Made by a program: the position numbers and the translations under genes. From Stenotrophomonas maltophilia (GTDB lineage: Bacteria; Pseudomonadota; Gammaproteobacteria; Xanthomonadales; Xanthomonadaceae), in contig NZ_SRHZ01000048.1 in NCBI RefSeq assembly GCF_004684085.1, positions 1 to 64,000 of the forward strand: a stretch of DNA of 64,000 bases. Reading direction: 5' to 3'. The first letter of the stretch is position 1. Every line of letters starts with the position of its first letter. The notes below the pieces were generated by a model. The model was given only the letters and a program-made list of their open reading frames with translations. It was not told the origin of the DNA and ran no database searches. Below are positions 40,763 through 50,343 of this stretch, one piece after another.

Positions 40763-41557
40763 CTACTGCCCGCGCAGGCGCACCGCAAAATAACGCGTCG
40801 GGGAAAGGCCAAGCGCCTTCTTGAACATCGTGATGAAGGCCGTCACCGACTCATAGCCCAGCGTCTCGGAAACGCGTTGTACCGGTGCACCACCGGCGAG
40901 TTCACGAATGGCGATGAGCAGATGCAGCTGCTGTCGCCAGCGCCCGAAGGACAAGCCCGTTTCTCGCTCAATCAGCCGGGTCAACGTGCGCTCGCCCAGG
41001 GCCAGGCGCAGGGCCCACTGGCTGATGGTACTGCGGTCTGCCGGATCAGCCGACAGCGCCGCAGCCAACGCCCGCACCTTCGGGTGATGACTGACCGGCA
41101 GCGAGAGGTGCTCGGCCGGCATCTGCACCAGTTCGTCCAGCAGCACCCGCGCCAGCCGATCGACGTGGCTGCCATGCGGGTAGTCCAGCGGCGCGTCGGC
41201 AAGGTGCAGGATCATCTCGCGCAGCATCGGGGAGATCGCAAGCGTCACGCACTGCGCTGGCAGTTCGACGATGCCAGGCTCGACGAACAGGTAGCACAGG
41301 CGGGCGTTGGCGGTGGCGCGGTTGCTGTGCGGCATGCCACCCGGAATCCAGACGCCACACTGCGGCGGCACGATCCACAACGCATTGGCCACTTCGCAGG
41401 TCACCGCCCCATGCAACGCAAGAATGAGCTGGCCCTTGCGGTGCTCGTGCACGGGAATTTCTGCGTCGTGCTCGGCTACCTGCAGGCGGCTGGCGACCGC
41501 CGGGCGATCGGTCTCGTCCGGGTCCAGGTCAAAGCCGGGGAGCGAAATGCGAGCCAT
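40763..41557 (-). CDS. AraC family transcriptional regulator with an N-terminal cupin
   Basis: A 264-residue regulator. The N-terminal half is a sensor cupin (HEHRKGQLILALHG; VWIPGGMPHSN), the C-terminal 100 residues are the double helix-turn-helix (LGERTLTRLIERETGLSFGRW; VSETLGYESVTAFITMFKKALGLSPTRYF). It is divergent from the FUSC efflux operon with only about 70 bp between starts, so it most likely controls that operon. I start it at MARISLPGF. Confidence 0.9.
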   Translation of the reverse strand: MARISLPGFDLDPDETDRPAVASRLQVAEHDAEIPVHEHRKGQLILALHGAVTCEVANALWIVPPQCGVWIPGGMPHSNRATANARLCYLFVEPGIVELPAQCVTLAISPMLREMILHLADAPLDYPHGSHVDRLARVLLDELVQMPAEHLSLPVSHHPKVRALAAALSADPADRSTISQWALRLALGERTLTRLIERETGLSFGRWRQQLHLLIAIRELAGGAPVQRVSETLGYESVTAFITMFKKALGLSPTRYFAVRLRGQ

Positions 41558-41627
41558 TCTCACATTGACCGGTTTTAGCGATTGGTTGTCATTGTAGCGA
41601 AATTCGCCATGTCGGCCGATCACTAGC

Positions 41628-43598
41628 ATGAGCCGCATGCACTCCCCCAGCCCACTCCGCACCCATGTGCTCCAGGCATTTGCCCGGTTGAAAAGCCCTG
41701 CCCTCAGGACCGATCAGGAGGCGGTGCTGTTCTCGCTCAAATGCCTGCTCGCCGCATCGCTTGGGCTGTATGTCTCTCTACGGATCGGCTTGAACCGCCC
41801 GTTCTGGGTGATCGGAACGGTCTATCTGGTGTCGCAACCGTTGTCCGGCGCAACGCTCAGCCGAGGTCTGTTCCGCCTGCTCGGTACCGTAGGCGGGGCC
41901 ATCGCCACCGTCGCGCTGGTGCCACGTTTCGCCAATGCCCCCTTGGTGCTGAGCGCCGCGCTCGCCACGTGGATGGCACTGTGCCTGTATCTGGCGATGC
42001 TCGACCGCACGCCGCGTGCGTACGCGTTCCTGCTGGCCGGCTATACCACCAGCCTGATTGGTTTTCCTGCGGTGATGGTGCCGGGAGATGTGTTCACCAT
42101 TGCCATCACGCGGGTGCAGGAAATCTCCATCGGCATCCTGGCCGCCACGCTGGTGCATGGGTTGGTGCTGCCGCGCCGGGTCTCGATGCGCGTGCACGCG
42201 CGGGTTGCTGCCGTACTGGATGATGCGGAACGATGGACACGCGACATGCGCGGCGGTGCATCGGACACGGTGCTGGCGACGGACCGCTCGAAAGTGGCAG
42301 CCGACCTGCTCGAGCTGCATGTACTGTCGATCCACCTGCCCTTCGACAGCGCCCACGGCGTGGCCCAGGTGCAGATCCTGCGTGCCCTGCATGACCGGAT
42401 GCTGGACGTACTGATGCTGTCCAGCGCGGTGGAAGATTCCATCGCCCGGCTGCATTCACCGCAGGCCGGCGCAATGGATGCAACGGGCTGGCGCGCGCTG
42501 CTGCAGGCCGGCCTCATCGCGCAACGGGCCGAACTCGACCTCGCCCACGCAGACTGCCGCGTGCTGCAGGCACAACTGCATATTGCCCGCCCCGACTGGC
42601 GCCTGCAGGTACCTGGCCGTCTTGCGCGGAATGGGCAGGGCGCAGTGAGTCACCGGGATCACAGGATCGCCGCGCGCAGCGCGCTGGGGGCGTTCGTGGG
42701 CATCCTGCTGAGCTGCGTGCTGTGGATCATTACGGGCTGGTCGGAGGGCGCCACGGCGGTGTCCATCATCGGCACTGCATGCGTCCTGTTCGGCACCCTC
42801 GAAGCGCCGGCACCGCATGTCATGCGCTATCTGGTGGGATCGTGCATCGGCGTTGCCGTCGGCCTGCTCTACGGTCTGCTGATCTTCCCCACGCTGTCCG
42901 ATTTCGTCGGCCTGATTGCCGCGCTCGCGCCGGTGCTGCTGCTGTGCGGATCGTTCCTGGCCCGGCCGCCCTTCATCATGGCCGCCCTGGGTGTGGTACT
43001 GACCTTCCCGCTCATCGCAGGTCTGGGTGCGACCAATACGGTCAACATCGTCGGCGCACTCAACAACAGCATTGCGTTGTTCGTCGGTACGGCAATGGCA
43101 CTGTGCAGCATGCAGCTGTTCCAGACCGCTGATGCGGGCCGCAATCGCGCACGGTTGGAGCGTTCGATCCGTCGGGACATCGCACGACATGCCGCCGGCC
43201 AAGGTGATGTGACCCGCGCCTGGCTCAGCCGCATGCTGGATCGAATCGGGCTGCTCGCTCCCAGGTTGCAGGGCCGTTCCAGTGCAGCACACGACCTGCG
43301 GGCATTGTTTGCGGACGTTCGTGCGGCACGTGCATCCAACCAACTCCGCGCGCTGGACAAGTGCCTGGACACCCCGCGCGTTCGGGCGCTTCATGCGGCG
43401 CTGATCGAACGCGTCGCCGCACATTTCAGGGTTCGCGCCCACTCACCACGCAGTGTCGACGCCCATCTTCTGGAACTCCTGGACCGCGTGCGCGAGGCAG
43501 CGGCAGCCAGCGCCGAGGCCGATCGAGGGTATCTGCTGCACCTGCTCTGCGGGTTGCGCCGCGACCTGCTGGCCTCACCGCTTACCCATCGGTACTGA
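41628..43598 (+). CDS. FUSC family aromatic-compound exporter, AaeB/YccS-like
   Basis: A 656-residue inner-membrane protein with two hydrophobic bundles (about residues 35-170 and 350-510) flanking soluble segments, the FUSC layout. NRPFWVIGTVYLVSQPLSGATLSRGLFRLLGT near residue 55 is typical. Related AaeB, with AaeA, exports hydroxybenzoic acids; plant-phenolic or fusaric acid export is also known. It is the first gene of a four-gene operon with a DUF1656 protein, an HlyD-type adaptor and an outer-membrane channel. Confidence 0.9.
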   Translation: MSRMHSPSPLRTHVLQAFARLKSPALRTDQEAVLFSLKCLLAASLGLYVSLRIGLNRPFWVIGTVYLVSQPLSGATLSRGLFRLLGTVGGAIATVALVPRFANAPLVLSAALATWMALCLYLAMLDRTPRAYAFLLAGYTTSLIGFPAVMVPGDVFTIAITRVQEISIGILAATLVHGLVLPRRVSMRVHARVAAVLDDAERWTRDMRGGASDTVLATDRSKVAADLLELHVLSIHLPFDSAHGVAQVQILRALHDRMLDVLMLSSAVEDSIARLHSPQAGAMDATGWRALLQAGLIAQRAELDLAHADCRVLQAQLHIARPDWRLQVPGRLARNGQGAVSHRDHRIAARSALGAFVGILLSCVLWIITGWSEGATAVSIIGTACVLFGTLEAPAPHVMRYLVGSCIGVAVGLLYGLLIFPTLSDFVGLIAALAPVLLLCGSFLARPPFIMAALGVVLTFPLIAGLGATNTVNIVGALNNSIALFVGTAMALCSMQLFQTADAGRNRARLERSIRRDIARHAAGQGDVTRAWLSRMLDRIGLLAPRLQGRSSAAHDLRALFADVRAARASNQLRALDKCLDTPRVRALHAALIERVAAHFRVRAHSPRSVDAHLLELLDRVREAAAASAEADRGYLLHLLCGLRRDLLASPLTHRY

Positions 43599-43602
43599 CC
43601 TC

Positions 43603-43812
43603 ATGTTTTCTGATCTTTCCATTGATGGCGTGCTGATCCCCGGCCTGCTCGCCGTGGCCGCCGCCGCGCTGGCGCTGTCGATGCTGACCTCACGCCTGCT
43701 CGCCAGCCTCGGTCTGTACCAGTTGTTCGCCGCACGGCCACTGGTGGGCCTGTCCCTGTTCGTGATCCTGGCGGAGCTGATGATCCGGCTCTCGCCCCTG
43801 CTCGAGAAATGA
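43603..43812 (+). CDS. DUF1656 small membrane protein
   Basis: A 69-residue protein with two membrane segments (LIPGLLAVAAAALALSML; LVGLSLFVILAELMIRL), the size and order of DUF1656/AaeX. These small proteins accompany FUSC pumps; their role is unknown. It starts 4 bp after the FUSC gene and ends just before the adaptor gene. Confidence 0.9.
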   Translation: MFSDLSIDGVLIPGLLAVAAAALALSMLTSRLLASLGLYQLFAARPLVGLSLFVILAELMIRLSPLLEK

Positions 43813-43813
43813 A

Positions 43814-44698
43814 ATGAAACACCTGCTTGCTGTCATCGGGCGCTGGAGCGCAACGCTGGGCGTGTGCGCGCTTGCCGCCACTGCCGCGCTCTCCATCTGG
43901 AATCGTTACGAAATGCGCCCGTGGACGCGGGATGGGCGGGTGCGCGCCGATGTGGTGCGCGTTGCGTCGGACATGGGGGGACTGGTCACCCAGGTGCTGG
44001 TGCACGACAACCAGCGGGTCAGCGCCGGACAGCTGCTGCTGGTGCTGGATCAACCGCGCTTCGCTGCCGCGCTGGAGAAGGCCGATGCAGCGGTCAACAG
44101 CGCACGCGCCACGCTGGCGCTGGCCCGCCGCGAATCAACGCGGGACAACGCACTTGGCAACCTGGTCGCATCGGAAACACGCGAACGCAATGCCGCCAAG
44201 GTCGATACCGAGCTGGCCGCTCTGGCGCAGGCGCGGGCCGAACAGCGCGTTGCCCAGCTCAACGTGCAACGCACCGAGGTGCGCGCGACCACCGATGGCA
44301 TCATCACCAATCTGGACCTGCACGCGGGCGACTACCTGCAACCCGGTGCGCAGGCGCTGGCGCTGATCGACACCCGCAGCCTGCGTATCGAGGGCTACTT
44401 CGAGGAAACCAAACTGGCCTGCATCACCGAGGGCGATGCCGCCGTGGCGCGGCTGATGGGCGACGACCGCGACGTCCGCGGACACGTGGACACCATCGCC
44501 GCCGGCATTGCCGACGATCAGCGCTCAAGCACGCACAACCTGCTGCCCGCCGTGGCGCCGACCTACACCTGGGTGAGGCTGGCACAGCGCATCCCGGTAC
44601 GCATCCATATCGATGATGCCCCGCCGGATACACGGCTGATCGTCGGTCGCACTGCGAATGTAACCATCACGCCCTCGGCACAGGGAGCCTGCAAGTGA
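43814..44698 (+). CDS. HlyD-type membrane fusion protein, AaeA-like
   Basis: A 294-residue periplasmic adaptor with one N-terminal membrane anchor (SATLGVCALAATAALSIW). After RPWTRDGRVRADVV come the lipoyl halves (GLVTQVLVHDNQRVSAGQLLLVLD; TEVRATTDGIITNLDLHAGDYLQPG), a short coiled-coil hairpin and a beta-barrel. It joins the inner-membrane FUSC pump to the outer-membrane channel. The stop overlaps the next gene's GTG start. Confidence 0.92.
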   Translation: MKHLLAVIGRWSATLGVCALAATAALSIWNRYEMRPWTRDGRVRADVVRVASDMGGLVTQVLVHDNQRVSAGQLLLVLDQPRFAAALEKADAAVNSARATLALARRESTRDNALGNLVASETRERNAAKVDTELAALAQARAEQRVAQLNVQRTEVRATTDGIITNLDLHAGDYLQPGAQALALIDTRSLRIEGYFEETKLACITEGDAAVARLMGDDRDVRGHVDTIAAGIADDQRSSTHNLLPAVAPTYTWVRLAQRIPVRIHIDDAPPDTRLIVGRTANVTITPSAQGACK

Positions 44699-46137
44699 GT
44701 TTGCGAACAGTACGTGGTGGGCTGCTTGCCCTGCTGCTGCCGATGACGGCCTGCGTGTCCGGCCCCGACTATCACCTGCCTGCGAGTGCGGTCGCGGCCT
44801 CCCCGCGGGCCGCGCGGACGTTTCTCTCGGTGCAGGAGGCATCGTTCAGCCAGGATGCGCCACCGGATCGGTGGTGGCAACTGTATGGCGACCCCCAGCT
44901 TGACGCCTACGTACGCGAAGCACTGGCGGCCAATACCGACCTGCGCGCCGCCGATGCCAACCTTCGGCGCGCCAGCGCTACCGTGCTGGAGTACCGCGCG
45001 CGCGGTTCCGTGCAGGCCGACGTGGATGCATCGGGCACGCTCACCCATGCCGGTGGTTACACCCAGGCGTCGGCCGCACCGCAATCCTATGCGCTGGGCC
45101 TCCACCTCTCCTACCCGCTGGATCTCGCAGGCGGCATCCGCCGTGGCATCGAAGCCGCGAATGCGGACGCGGAGGCCGTCGCTGCGGCACGGGACCAGGT
45201 CCGCGTGGTCGTCGCTGCTGCCGTCACCCGTGCCTATCTGCGCGTGTGCTCCAGCAATCACACCTTGGCTGCGACCCGGCAGGTGCTGGCGACACAGCGT
45301 GCCACGCTGGACGCCACCCGCCGGTTGGCCGCTGGCGGGCGCGGAACGGACTTCGATGTCAGTCGCGCCGGTGCCGCCGTCAATCGCAGCGCGGCGACAC
45401 TCCCGCACCTGGAATCCGAACGCCAGGCCAGCCTATTCGAGCTGGCGGCACTGATGGGAAAAGTGCCGGCTGACTACCCGGAAGAGGCGGCAGCGTGCCA
45501 GCAGCCGCCCGAACCATGCGAGCGACTTCCCGTCGGCGACGGTTGGCAGCTGATCCAGCGCCGCCCGGATATACGTGCAGCAGAGCGCAGCCTGGCCGCG
45601 GCGACTGCGTTGATCGGCGTTGAGACCGCCAATCTCTATCCCCAAGTAACGCTGGGAGCTTCGGCCGGCGCAGCCGGTACTACAAGTCACCTGCTGTCTT
45701 CCAACAGCTTCGGGGCCAGCATCGGGCCGTTGCTGTCATGGCGCTGGCCCAACCGCAGCCTCACCAAGGCCCGCATTGCGGCAGCCGGTGCCAATGTCGA
45801 TGCGGCGCTGGCGTCGTTTGACGGCACCGTGCTGCAGGCCCTCCGCGAGACTGAAACCGCACTTTCTGCCTGTACCCAGGAACTTGAACGTGAGCGCAGC
45901 CTGGCGCAGGCGCGCGAGGACGCGGCGCGAGCCAGCGGGCAGGCGCAGCGGCTCTACCAGTTCGGCAGGATCGATTTCCTGGACCTGCTCTCGGCCCAGG
46001 CCGCGCTGGCAGATGCCGAGTCCGCGTTGGCCGCCTCGCGCGCGCAGCGGGTCGATCGCCAGGTGGATCTTTTCCTGTCCCTGGGTGGAGGGTGGATCGC
46101 TGGGAATCACCCGACGGACGCCCTCCACGCCCGCTGA
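44695..46137 (+). CDS. outer-membrane efflux channel lipoprotein (OprM/NodT type)
   Basis: A 480-residue TolC-fold lipoprotein. The N-terminus MSLRTVRGGLLALLLPMTACV has a lipobox with the acylated Cys. The two repeated helical halves include WWQLYGDPQLDAYVREALAAN and LIQRRPDIRAAERSLAAATALIGV. It starts with GTG overlapping the adaptor stop (GTGA) and completes a three-part pump. The end IAGNHPTDALHAR is normal for the family. Confidence 0.92.
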   Translation: MSLRTVRGGLLALLLPMTACVSGPDYHLPASAVAASPRAARTFLSVQEASFSQDAPPDRWWQLYGDPQLDAYVREALAANTDLRAADANLRRASATVLEYRARGSVQADVDASGTLTHAGGYTQASAAPQSYALGLHLSYPLDLAGGIRRGIEAANADAEAVAAARDQVRVVVAAAVTRAYLRVCSSNHTLAATRQVLATQRATLDATRRLAAGGRGTDFDVSRAGAAVNRSAATLPHLESERQASLFELAALMGKVPADYPEEAAACQQPPEPCERLPVGDGWQLIQRRPDIRAAERSLAAATALIGVETANLYPQVTLGASAGAAGTTSHLLSSNSFGASIGPLLSWRWPNRSLTKARIAAAGANVDAALASFDGTVLQALRETETALSACTQELERERSLAQAREDAARASGQAQRLYQFGRIDFLDLLSAQAALADAESALAASRAQRVDRQVDLFLSLGGGWIAGNHPTDALHAR

Positions 46138-46222
46138 AGCCCAGGAGGTTGCCGGCGGACTGATCATCCACGCACTTCACTGCCTAGAGTGCCGCCACGC
46201 CCGGGCCGCCTGACGCGGCACC

Positions 46223-46540
46223 TCAGCCTCGGGTCGGCGCCTTTCGACGGCGCTTGCGACCCCGCCGCCGACGCGGCTTTACGACACCTTTCGTTTTCGT
46301 GCCTGCTGTCAGGGCGGCATGCCCGATCAGCAATGCGGCGCCGAAGTTCACCATGGCGATGGCCACCTCATAGGCCCGCCAACCGAAGTACTGACGGATG
46401 GCAAATCCGATCCCGCACAACTTCCAACACTGCGTGCTGGCCGAGTCCACGCCATGGACGAGCACCAGCACGCCCTTCAGTATGGCGAGTGCCGCCAAGG
46501 CCAGGCATGTGAAAAAGATGAAGGGTCGATGGATACGCAT
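46223..46540 (-). CDS. small membrane protein with a basic tail
   Basis: A 105-residue protein with two to three hydrophobic segments (FIFFTCLALAALAILKGVLVLV; VAIAMVNFGAALLIGHAAL) and a strongly basic C-terminus (KPRRRRGRKRRRKAPTRG) that may contact nucleic acid or phospholipid. The family is not recognised. It converges with the efflux operon. Confidence 0.6.
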   Translation of the reverse strand: MRIHRPFIFFTCLALAALAILKGVLVLVHGVDSASTQCWKLCGIGFAIRQYFGWRAYEVAIAMVNFGAALLIGHAALTAGTKTKGVVKPRRRRGRKRRRKAPTRG

Positions 46541-46557
46541 ATGCCTGGCGTGGCTTC

Positions 46558-46623
46558 CTAATGTGACGCGCCGCGCAACGTCATCACCAGGCCTTGGGCT
46601 GCGTCCAGCTCCTGTGTCTTCAT
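46558..46623 (-). CDS. possible 21-residue peptide upstream of the small membrane protein
   Basis: A 21-codon frame starting MKTQELDAAQGLVM follows a strong Shine-Dalgarno (AAGGAGAGG) about nine bases before its ATG and ends 17 bp before the next start. It may be a leader peptide or the true first gene of the pair. There is no homology evidence. The remaining bases from 46624 to 46814 hold no other gene that I can support. Confidence 0.3.
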   Translation of the reverse strand: MKTQELDAAQGLVMTLRGASH

Positions 46624-46814
46624 TGACGGGTACCTCTCCTTGCGGCGCATGCGCCGATCATCCCTGCACCGCAGCTTCAGCGTCAACCTGGACGTACAGC
46701 CGGGCCCTCCCTGTCGTCCTGCCCGGGATCCGTGATAGCGTGCGTCGTCAAACGCTCCACAAGGTTCAGGATGCGCAATGGAATTCGACGTCTTCATCCA
46801 GTGCGTGCGGCGGA

Positions 46815-47240
46815 ATGAGGCTCGCTCTTCCGTTGACGCTTTGTGCAGCGCTCAGCGCCTGCGGCCTGGTGATGGACAGTTCGTTCGATACTCTGCGCGA
46901 GGCGCTTGACTCCGACATGGTGAACAAGGGATGGATTCCCGACTGGGTGCCTCACGAGGCGACCGACCTGCGCGAGGTGCACGACCTCGACTCCAACACC
47001 AGCGCGCTGGCCTTCACCAAGCCCCCTGCGTTGCCACTGCAGTTGCCTGCGGATTGCAAGGCGACGACATTCAACAACAGTGATTCTGTTGCGTTCAATC
47101 GATACTGGTGGCCCGGCAACGCGACGCTCAACAAATCGTACCGCGTCTTTCGCTGCGCGCCTGAATCCGGAAAGTCAGTCTTCGTCGCCATCAACAGGAC
47201 CGAAGACCGCGTGCTTTTCTGGCGAACCTACGCGCGGTGA
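46815..47240 (+). CDS. small lipoprotein of unknown function
   Basis: A 141-residue protein. MRLALPLTLCAALSACGLV is a lipoprotein signal with lipobox ALSAC. The mature part contains WIPDWVPHEATDLREVHDLDSN and FNRYWWPGNATL and probably forms a small beta-rich domain. I start it here because earlier frames give no signal peptide. The family is not recognised; short envelope lipoproteins of this kind are common near DUF4440-like genes. Confidence 0.65.
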   Translation: MRLALPLTLCAALSACGLVMDSSFDTLREALDSDMVNKGWIPDWVPHEATDLREVHDLDSNTSALAFTKPPALPLQLPADCKATTFNNSDSVAFNRYWWPGNATLNKSYRVFRCAPESGKSVFVAINRTEDRVLFWRTYAR

Positions 47241-47274
47241 TGCGCCTGCGCCGCCGCACCTCCCTCAGGAACCC

Positions 47275-47805
47275 ATGATGCCCAACGCTCGTGCACGTTT
47301 CGCCGCCCTCGCCCTCTTCCTCCCGGCGTGCCTGCCGGCCTACGCCGCGCAGAACGTCCCCGCCGACGTCAAGGCGATCGAACACGTGGTCGAGTCCTTC
47401 CGTACCTCGCTGACCAACAAGGACAAGCCGACCTACATGAGCCTGTTCTTCTCCGACAAACCGGAGCATATCGGCTGGCAGTTCGTCTCCGAGGATGTGC
47501 GCCTGCAGGACATCCGCAAGGCCAAGCCCGATGCGATCAAGGCACGGCAGATCCCCGCCAACAACTTCATCGCGCTGATCGACGGGGCAGTGGCTTCGCC
47601 GAAGCCAAAGGAAGAGAAATTTTCCAACACGAAGATCGAGACGGATGGTGATGTGGCCTCGGTGTCATTCGACTACAGCTTCCACGACGATGGGGTGAAG
47701 ACCAACTGGGGCAAGGAGATGTGGCAGCTGATCCGCACCGAACACGGCTGGAAGATCTTCTCGGTGATCTATTCGGTCCGCGATTCACGCAGTCCGGCCG
47801 AATGA
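47275..47805 (+). CDS. secreted NTF2-like (SnoaL/DUF4440-type) protein
   Basis: A 176-residue protein with a signal peptide (FAALALFLPACLPAYA) and an NTF2-like fold: VKAIEHVVESFRTSLTNKDKPTYMSLF, then a strand-rich half ending MWQLIRTEHGWKIFSVIYSVR. Such domains bind small molecules or act as enzyme scaffolds; no active-site set is clear. Two adjacent ATGs open the frame. Confidence 0.75.
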   Translation: MMPNARARFAALALFLPACLPAYAAQNVPADVKAIEHVVESFRTSLTNKDKPTYMSLFFSDKPEHIGWQFVSEDVRLQDIRKAKPDAIKARQIPANNFIALIDGAVASPKPKEEKFSNTKIETDGDVASVSFDYSFHDDGVKTNWGKEMWQLIRTEHGWKIFSVIYSVRDSRSPAE

Positions 47806-47854
47806 GCGATCTGTCAGACTGTTCCACACCGTTCGTCCACGCCCGCGAAACCCG

Positions 47855-48088
47855 ATGACCCGCATTGCCGACCTCAGCGCCGACAAGCTCGCGCACGCGG
47901 CCGTCCGTATCTGTGGGTTGATGTCGGGCCTGCTGCGCCATGCGGAGAAGGATAATCCGGCGTTCGATGACGTGCTGCGATCTTCCGCCTTCGTCGAGAC
48001 CGAGGCGTACCCGGCATGGCTGGCCTCGCCGACTGCTGAACTGGACACCCTCGACCAGGCCATCCAGGCGCAGCGCGAGGGCGGCTGA
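47855..48088 (+). CDS. small hypothetical protein
   Basis: A 77-residue helical, acidic protein (MTRIADLSADKLAHAAVRI, then LMSGLLRHAEKDNPAFDDVL) with no signal or membrane segment. It lies between the NTF2-like and dgkA genes on the same strand. The family is not recognised. Confidence 0.5.
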   Translation: MTRIADLSADKLAHAAVRICGLMSGLLRHAEKDNPAFDDVLRSSAFVETEAYPAWLASPTAELDTLDQAIQAQREGG

Positions 48089-48170
48089 AGGAAAATCCAA
48101 CGGGCGTCCGACGCTTTCCCGACGCCCGCGTGCACATGCTCTGGTCAGGTCATTTCATGGCAGGACCGGC

Positions 48171-48563
48171 ATGCAGCCACCTCACCCCAGGGACAGCGGC
48201 AAGTACCCACACGGCAAGACCGGCCTTCGCCGCATCTTCCACACGTTGATTCATTCGCGCGATGGCTTCATCGCAACGTTCCGCGGCGAAGCGGCTTTCC
48301 GGCAGCTGTTGCTGCTGCATGCGCTGCTGATCGCCACCGCCTTCCTGCTGGACATCAGCACGATCGAACGCGCCGTGGTGCTGGCGGTCTGCTTCATCAG
48401 CCTGTTGGTGGAGCTGCTCAATTCGGCTATCGAAGCGGTGGTCGACCGCATCTCGCTTGAGCACCACCCGCTATCCAAGAACGCCAAGGACATGGGCAGC
48501 GCCGCACAGACCACCGCGCTGCTGATGGTCGGCACAGTGTGGGGCGTGATCCTGCTGGGCTAG
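48171..48563 (+). CDS. dgkA: diacylglycerol kinase
   Basis: A 130-residue integral membrane kinase that recycles diacylglycerol to phosphatidic acid. GLRRIFHTLIHSRDGFIATFRGEAAFRQ is followed by the catalytic VELLNSAIEAVVDRISLEHHPLSKNAKDMGSAA, as in E. coli DgkA, and three membrane helices. Slightly longer at the N-terminus than the E. coli enzyme. Confidence 0.94.
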   Translation: MQPPHPRDSGKYPHGKTGLRRIFHTLIHSRDGFIATFRGEAAFRQLLLLHALLIATAFLLDISTIERAVVLAVCFISLLVELLNSAIEAVVDRISLEHHPLSKNAKDMGSAAQTTALLMVGTVWGVILLG

Positions 48564-48601
48564 GTCACGCCCGACCCGCCGGGCGTGACCCGGCGCTACC
48601 C
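48564..48601. repeat. hairpin with SMAG-type end after dgkA
   Basis: A perfect 10-bp stem GTCACGCCCG / CGGGCGTGAC with a six-base loop starts at the dgkA stop codon and runs into CGGCGCTACC, the usual SMAG border. It lies between convergent genes and could end both transcripts. Confidence 0.7.
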
Positions 48602-48613
48602 TGTGCTGATTCG

Positions 48614-49534
48614 TTACTGCGCCGCCAGGGCGAAATCCAGGCCCGCACACACCGCCGCTACCTGGGCGTCGTTGCATTCCTGCGGGTTGGTGCGCGGGCT
48701 GTCCGGGTAGACCTCGGTGGTGGTGGCAAAGCGTGCGTCGGTGAAGCCGGCGCAGGCGCCGATCGAACGCGACTCGCCCCAGACCACGCCCGGCGACTGC
48801 AATGGCAGGCCGACCAGGTTGCCCTCGAAGTCGGCCGGGGCGATATGGGTCACCGGGGCCACGGCGGTGATCAATGCCTTCTGGAACTCGGCCTGCGGAT
48901 CTTCACTGTTGCCGATCACATAGAAGCCATCCGGAATGGTGTCGCGCTCGAACGGCTTGCCGTCGCGGGCGCAGCGCGCCGGATCAAACTCGTGCAGGTC
49001 GCTGTCGGTGGTCTCGTGCAGGTCCAGGTGCACCAGCAGGTTCGGCTTGCGCTGGGCAACCCAGCGCATCAGCGCAGCCGCTTCCTCGATCTGGCCGCCG
49101 TCACGGAAGCTGCGGTTGGGGTCGATGGCATCCGGATTCCAGCGCTGGATGCGCTCGTAGCCCCACGGGCTGACGCACGGCGCCACGATCAGGTTCAGCC
49201 GGCCCAGGTAGCGTTCGGCCTGCTGTTCCAGGAACTGCAGGGCACCGTGCACGCCGCTGGTCTCATAGCCATGCACGCCACCGGTGATCAGCGCAGTCGG
49301 CAGCGCCGGATTCCAGTCGTGGTTGACCACGGCGAACAGCGGGTAATGGTCCGGCGCATAGTCCAGCTGGCCGTACTGGATCACGTCGAAGCTGTCGTCC
49401 AGGCGCTCAAGGGCAGCCACCACGTCGTCGTGGTAGCTGCGCTGGCGTTGCTGGCGGGCCCGCCACTGTGCGCGTTCCGCGTCGCCCCAGGGCTGTCCGG
49501 GGGTGCCGATCGGGTAGAACTGCGCAACAGTCAT
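48614..49534 (-). CDS. M14-type zinc carboxypeptidase / succinylglutamate desuccinylase-like
   Basis: A 306-residue zinc hydrolase. GGVHGYETSGVHG supplies the HxxE metal pair, HLDLHETTDSD the third ligand, and TEVYP a probable catalytic glutamate. RSFRDGG matches the substrate-contact segment. No signal peptide, so it is cytoplasmic. It may trim a peptide or an acylated amino acid; the exact substrate is unknown. I start it at MTVAQFYP. Confidence 0.82.
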   Translation of the reverse strand: MTVAQFYPIGTPGQPWGDAERAQWRARQQRQRSYHDDVVAALERLDDSFDVIQYGQLDYAPDHYPLFAVVNHDWNPALPTALITGGVHGYETSGVHGALQFLEQQAERYLGRLNLIVAPCVSPWGYERIQRWNPDAIDPNRSFRDGGQIEEAAALMRWVAQRKPNLLVHLDLHETTDSDLHEFDPARCARDGKPFERDTIPDGFYVIGNSEDPQAEFQKALITAVAPVTHIAPADFEGNLVGLPLQSPGVVWGESRSIGACAGFTDARFATTTEVYPDSPRTNPQECNDAQVAAVCAGLDFALAAQ

Positions 49535-49679
49535 TGGGGAACTCCAGGGGTCGAACGGATGGGTGCAGCCGGACATTCTAAGCCTTGTCGCGCCTGCGGG
49601 CGCCCCACCCCGGCCCCGCCTTCATCCAGCCGGCGTCATCTGGTTGTAAAATCAACGGTTTTTGGCCCCTCACCCCTTG

Positions 49680-50333
49680 ATGGCGAACGCAGCGCAGCCG
49701 GTCCTGGGTGGACCGGAGTTCCTCCGCCTGCTCGCCCGTCTCAGCGACGGCGCGATGCCGGCCACCAGTCCCGCCCTGACCGATCGCCTCGGCCAGTGGG
49801 TGGACTGGAGCCGTGCCGTGGCTCTGTCCGGGGCGCTCGGCGGACGCCTGCCCGAGCCCGGCGAAGCCGCCGAAGCGGTCGAGGATGTGCTGGCCGACTG
49901 CGCCCAGGCGCACGCCAGCCTGCTCGCCTCGATCAGTGAGGATGCCGAGGCCGAGCGCCTGCTGGACCTGGCCGAAGCCGCCGCCACACCCAACTTCGCG
50001 TCGCTGCGCCAGCGCTACCGGGTACTGCAGCAGGCCATCCAGACCGCCACCGGGCGCCTGCGGGGCCGCCTGCGCGACCAGCTGGTGCAGGTTTCGCCAG
50101 AGCTGGCGCGGCTGGCCGAGGTCGATGCGGTGATGGAACAGACCCTCACCCCGCGCGAGCACAGCCTGCTGGCCACGGCGCCGGCCGTGCTCGGCGCCCG
50201 TTTTGAACGCGTGCACGGCCAGCCCGGCTGGCGCGCGGCCTTCCGCCATGACATGCGCACCCTGCTGCTCGCCGAGCTGCAGCTGCGCTTCCACCCGATC
50301 GAAGGGCTGCAAGACGCCCTGCGCTCCCACTGA
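49680..50333 (+). CDS. DUF3348 family protein
   Basis: A 217-residue soluble, mostly helical protein (FLRLLARLSDG; DVLADCAQAHASLLASI; RFHPIEGLQDALRSH) matching my memory of DUF3348. It is the first gene of a four-gene run with a DUF802 membrane protein, an OmpA/MotB-like protein and a DUF2894 protein, each close to or overlapping the next. A cytoplasmic partner of the membrane complex is inferred. I use the ATG at 49680. Confidence 0.85.
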   Translation: MANAAQPVLGGPEFLRLLARLSDGAMPATSPALTDRLGQWVDWSRAVALSGALGGRLPEPGEAAEAVEDVLADCAQAHASLLASISEDAEAERLLDLAEAAATPNFASLRQRYRVLQQAIQTATGRLRGRLRDQLVQVSPELARLAEVDAVMEQTLTPREHSLLATAPAVLGARFERVHGQPGWRAAFRHDMRTLLLAELQLRFHPIEGLQDALRSH

Positions 50334-50343
50334 CCGGAACACC